Position numbers and translations under genes: made by a program. Shown piece by piece: positions 61,160-64,000 of a stretch of 64,000 nucleotides of DNA. The notes beneath the pieces are model-generated. The model was not told the DNA's origin, made no database searches, and worked only from the letters and a program-made list of their open reading frames with translations. The stretch comes from an uncultured Lachnoclostridium sp. Lineage in GTDB: Bacteria > Bacillota > Clostridia > Lachnospirales > Lachnospiraceae. The DNA lies in NCBI GenBank assembly GCA_948330435.1, contig CAOJBY010000002.1, positions 124,001-188,000 on the forward strand, in the 5' to 3' direction. How positions within the stretch are numbered: the stretch's first letter is position 1; each line of letters starts with the position of its first letter.

Positions 61160-62051
61160 TCCCAAAGAACTCGTCCAGTCCATCAGCCATACCCTGGGCG
61201 AGTTTTTGCTGATAATCCTCCGATGCCATCTGAAGATCCTCTTCCGGATTGGTCATAAATCCCATCTCCACAATGGTTACCGGCACCTGACACCAGTTGA
61301 TGCCACTCATGGTATCTGTCTCCCAGACCTTTCTTGCATTTGCCCCAGTGACGCTTACCATATGATTTAACACTGCTTTTGACAAAGACCGACTGCTCTC
61401 ATAAATCCCGGGCATATACGGGTTGTTTGCCGTGGGGCAGATGGTCATGATTCCTCTTGCCGAACTGCTCTCAGAACCGTCGGCATGGATTCGTATAAAT
61501 GCGTCTGCCTGGGCTTCATTCGCCATCTGGGCACGCTCTGCATTGCTGATATTTACATCATTGCTTTCCCGAATCATCAACACCTCATATCCCCTGTCAG
61601 TCAGTTCTGCCTTTAGCTTCAAAGCCACCTGCAAGGTCAATTCATACTCTCTTAAGCCACTGGCTACACCAGAGGTTCCACCTGCCACCTTGGCTTTCAT
61701 CTCTGATGCCCCCGGCCCCACAGGCTCCTTTTCAGAGTTACCCTTTGCCTGATGACCGGGATCTATGGCCACCAGATACTTTCCGGCAGCGGCTTCCTGT
61801 TCCTCTGCCAGCCTTGCTTCTTCTTCCGCTTTTTCCTCTTCCCCCGCAAGCCGTGCCGCTTCTTCGGCAGCTTTTCGCTCTTCTTTTGCCTTTTTCTGCT
61901 GTTCAAGCTGCACCTCTTCACTTACAACTGCCACACTACCCGTTCCACCCTTACCGATCCCAATTTCTCCGACAGCTTCTCCTTTCCCACAGCCAGAAAG
62001 AGCAAAACAGCACATAAAAAATACTCCAAGACTCAAAAGTCGCTTTTTCAT
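61146..62051 (-). CDS. N-acetylmuramoyl-L-alanine amidase lipoprotein (Amidase_3)
   Basis: 301 residues. The lipobox ALSGCGKG is near residue 21. A long Glu/Ala/Lys coiled coil (about 50-90) serves as a spacer. The catalytic domain has IDPGHQAKG (His), REYELTLQVA (Glu), FIRIHADG (His) and TIVEMGFMTNPEED (Glu). It is an anchored wall hydrolase on the outer surface. It is the second Amidase_3 in this window; unlike the one at 5240 it has a lipoprotein signal and lacks SPOR domains. Confidence 0.9.
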   Translation of the reverse strand: MKKRLLSLGVFFMCCFALSGCGKGEAVGEIGIGKGGTGSVAVVSEEVQLEQQKKAKEERKAAEEAARLAGEEEKAEEEARLAEEQEAAAGKYLVAIDPGHQAKGNSEKEPVGPGASEMKAKVAGGTSGVASGLREYELTLQVALKLKAELTDRGYEVLMIRESNDVNISNAERAQMANEAQADAFIRIHADGSESSSARGIMTICPTANNPYMPGIYESSRSLSKAVLNHMVSVTGANARKVWETDTMSGINWCQVPVTIVEMGFMTNPEEDLQMASEDYQQKLAQGMADGLDEFFGINES

Positions 62052-62064
62052 TTTAATTTACCCC

Positions 62065-62093
62065 TTTACAAAATTCTCTTTTTCGATTATAAT
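62065..62093 (+). promoter_or_regulatory. promoter of tRNA-Thr
   Basis: TTTACA (62065-62070), 17 bases, TATAAT (62088-62093), 21 bases before the mature tRNA. It overlaps the leader of the divergent amidase gene. Confidence 0.65.
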
Positions 62094-62114
62094 ATCACTT
62101 GCTGGAAAGCACAA

Positions 62115-62187
62115 GCTGGAATAGCTCAGTCGGTAGAGCACTTCACTCGTAATGAAGGGGTCGAGAGTTCAAGTCTCTTTTCCAGCT
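62115..62187 (+). tRNA. tRNA-Thr (anticodon CGT)
   Basis: A complete cloverleaf: acceptor GCTGGAA/TTCCAGC, D arm GCTC...GAGC, anticodon stem CTTCA/TGAAG with loop CTCGTAA (anticodon CGT, reading ACG), and T arm GAGAG-TTCAAGT-CTCTT with one G-U pair. Discriminator base is T. The CCA end is not encoded. Confidence 0.95.
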
Positions 62188-62215
62188 TTTTTGTTTGCTT
62201 AAAATCTGTCCTTTC

Positions 62216-62992
62216 TCATTCTCTCAAATGCTCTTTGTACCATTCGATCATGGCCTCTCTGTCTGACTCAAAGAACTGTGTGGAAATAAAAATGTCAGTG
62301 CCTTGAAACTGTAAGGCTTTTGCCCTGTATCTTTTGTAAGCAGAGTTCCCCATATTGTCTGTTCTGTTGTTTGCAACTGCCGGATAATCTGTAGCATGAA
62401 ATAAAGACTTTGTATATTCCTTTGTTTTCAATTGTTCAAGTTCAGATACTGTAATCTTTGATTTGTTTATCAGATCTTCAATCAAATTGAAAAACAATTT
62501 TCCAACCGGCAATAAGCCTTCTGACCAGGTATTTTCATCGTTAATATCAAAAGGTGCATCTGAAAGAGAGAATTTAAAATCATCCGTTTCCAATTTCATT
62601 TTTAGCAGTAAATCTTTAATAAATGAAATGATATTATTTGCTGACAGATTGGCTTCATAAAAGATTCCGCTGTTATCGATTTGTTTTGCCCTTCGTAACT
62701 TTCTTTTATCGTTGCTTACATAGATTCTGTCTGCATTTGGAATGGAATAATCCCTTGCCGCCAGATCTTTCCATGTTTCTGTGTCCAAATCATAGGCAAT
62801 ATTAATAAACTTGAACAGCAAATCAGCCCAGCTTAATACTTTAACATACTCACCAGTAAACAAAAATTCCTCTGGCTTCGTATTTGAAAAGTTGATACCA
62901 CTATCAACACCAAAACTCAATCCATTTGTATCCATAACATCAGCGTGCTTTTCAATATATCCGAATTTTTCAATCAAAATGCCCGAAAGCAC
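62216..62992 (-). pseudogene. C-terminal part of a DUF262/HNH (GmrSD-like) protein, cut off by an in-frame TGA
   Basis: 258 residues from a GTG. It is in exactly the same frame as the DUF262 gene to its right, with only a TGA (63026-63028) and 33 bases between. Reading through the stop gives EVLSAD, stop, WNEAAILNRAGVLSGILIEK, which matches the usual W...I..R...L end of the HNH domain in this family. The rest is an alpha/beta domain I cannot name (ending STQFFESDREAMIEWYKEHL). It has no clear ribosome site. It is best seen as the tail of one broken gene; separate translation is possible but unsupported. Confidence 0.65.
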
Positions 62993-63025
62993 TCCTGCCC
63001 TATTCAGAATGGCAGCTTCATTCCA

Positions 63026-64000
63026 TCAATCTGCCGATAAAACTTCCTTGTTCAAAATATTTGCCTTTGAATAATCACGAATAATTTTTTTCTTCTCGTC
63101 AAAGGGCTTCGTTCCCAACTCACTGTTATACCCTGTAATTGTTAAATTTCCAAGTGTATGCAAGTACTTCGCATATACTGGGCCATAATTATCACCGACC
63201 TCTTTTTTCCATACAGCAGAATTTTCTTTCTGTGGTAAAATATGCTCAATTGTAAGATTGCTGACATCCAGACGTTCCTTTGTGGAGTTCTCAATTGCAG
63301 AAAGCACAAACTTACAAATGGGTTTCTTATATAAGGGCTTATTTATAAGAGCACGCTCAAATTCCTTATCCGTAGGCATGCGATCATTTGCTTTCAAATC
63401 ATTCAGAAAAATTATAAATTTTTCATCGTAATTGTCATAATTCCCGTCAACAACTCTGTCATACATTGATTTCATGAACTTTGACAAGTTCTTATTAATT
63501 TCACAAGCGGTTATTCTGACAAGATATGTAAACAAATAATCCAGCACTTTGCAAAGGGTTTCTTCGTCAATATTCCGTTCCTCATAATCATCAAAAATCC
63601 GGAACAAAAGAGGAATAATGGTTGTCTGCTTAATCGTATAAAAAGCCTGTAGCCTGGTTAAGATGTCCTCACTGTAGTAATCATTTTCCCCAATAAAAGC
63701 TCCATAATATTTGGAAGTTCTCTTCAACTTTTTCAGCATATCTTCATGGCTTAAATGATTCTCTTCACAATGCTCTGTAAATAAACGATATGCATTTTTC
63801 GTGTTTACAGACTTGCTTATCTGAGAGTTCAAAAAATTTATAACAAAATCACCCAAATTTCGATAACCCACATTCTTTTCAATAACAGACCAATAATTCT
63901 CATAAAGTTCATCCTGGTTTTCATCATCCATGAGCAGATAATTCCGAATCAAATCTGCCAGACTTAATTCCAGCCCAGTGGAGTTGATGGACTCAAAAAT
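63026..64000 (-). CDS. DUF262 and DUF1524 (HNH) protein, GmrSD-like, 5' end outside window
   Basis: The frame is open to the window edge and continues as FESINSTGLELSLADLIRNY, the central motif of DUF262 proteins (GmrS/ParB-like NTPase). The C-terminal part has an HNH nuclease: LTIEHILPQKENSAVW, YLHTLGNLTITGYNSELGTK. Together these are the mark of GmrSD-type (type IV) restriction enzymes that attack modified phage DNA. The frame stops at a TGA that looks like a nonsense mutation, with a long in-frame tail downstream. It may therefore be inactive, or shortened. Confidence 0.8.
   Translation of the reverse strand: MFESINSTGLELSLADLIRNYLLMDDENQDELYENYWSVIEKNVGYRNLGDFVINFLNSQISKSVNTKNAYRLFTEHCEENHLSHEDMLKKLKRTSKYYGAFIGENDYYSEDILTRLQAFYTIKQTTIIPLLFRIFDDYEERNIDEETLCKVLDYLFTYLVRITACEINKNLSKFMKSMYDRVVDGNYDNYDEKFIIFLNDLKANDRMPTDKEFERALINKPLYKKPICKFVLSAIENSTKERLDVSNLTIEHILPQKENSAVWKKEVGDNYGPVYAKYLHTLGNLTITGYNSELGTKPFDEKKKIIRDYSKANILNKEVLSAD

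Noticed and set aside
62950..63028. TGA in the DUF262 gene read as selenocysteine
   Set aside because: A small CTGCC/GGCAG stem starts 13 bases after the TGA, but its loop lacks the guanines of a bacterial SECIS element, the family has no known selenoproteins, and no conserved Cys is expected there.

Overview
The window looks like chromosome of an anaerobic gut Clostridium-type Firmicute, most likely a Lachnospiraceae member close to Blautia. This rests on the Rnf complex order (C-D/G-E-A-B), a DUF4317 gene beside a GreA-type factor, the translation GTPase joined to a NYN nuclease, QueH, LrgAB, and Gram-positive surface proteins with SpaA and thioester domains. Genus assignment is inference. 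Most genes are on the minus strand. No phage, insertion sequence or CRISPR array was found.

Layout. 0.1-1.2 kb: a MurR/RpiR regulator and a decayed metallo-hydrolase stub. 1.2-5.1 kb: a three-gene LRR / VWA / MoxR-ATPase operon. 5.2-12 kb: SPOR-amidase, SDR reductase with LrgA/LrgB, an orphan Dam-type methylase, an aromatic-acid exporter, and an alanine/Na+ symporter with a LysR-type regulator and a good T-N11-A box at its promoter. 13.0-16.0 kb: a two-gene AAA-type ATPase + TPR module flanked by a 17-bp near-perfect direct repeat, so probably an inserted cassette. 16.1-25.9 kb: housekeeping genes (flavoprotein, GreA-like, DUF4317, GTPase-NYN fusion, RecX, RecA with SOS box, phosphoesterase, M15 peptidase, Asd). 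26.0-26.8 kb: debris (broken Phd/VapC pair, permease stub). 26.8-31.9 kb: the Rnf operon with RnfD fused to RnfG. 32-38.6 kb: ArgH, QueH, VanY-type carboxypeptidase, a novel secreted protein and a two-component system. 38.7-40.3 kb: an SsuBC-type ABC pair without a binding protein.

40.4-48.9 kb is a coherent catabolic locus. A DeoR-type regulator is divergent from a sugar ABC importer (binding protein, ATPase, permease), the alpha and beta subunits of an acetoin-dehydrogenase-like TPP enzyme, a free-standing lipoyl domain and a glycerol-kinase-like FGGY kinase. I infer uptake, phosphorylation and TPP-dependent cleavage of an unusual, perhaps 1-deoxy, sugar.

48.9-60.3 kb encodes two very large cell-surface proteins around an Rpn-type nuclease pair. 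60.6-64 kb holds a cysteine hydrolase, a lipoprotein amidase, tRNA-Thr(CGT), and a DUF262/HNH (GmrSD-like) gene interrupted by an in-frame TGA and running off the right edge.

A family of ~100-bp palindromic elements (four full copies plus remnants) recurs at 2.7, 12.0, 27.6 and 36.3 kb. Every full copy lies directly upstream of a start codon in the same orientation, and the paired arms covary between copies. Starts were revised inward from the longest ORF wherever a Shine-Dalgarno sequence decided the matter; this is noted per gene.
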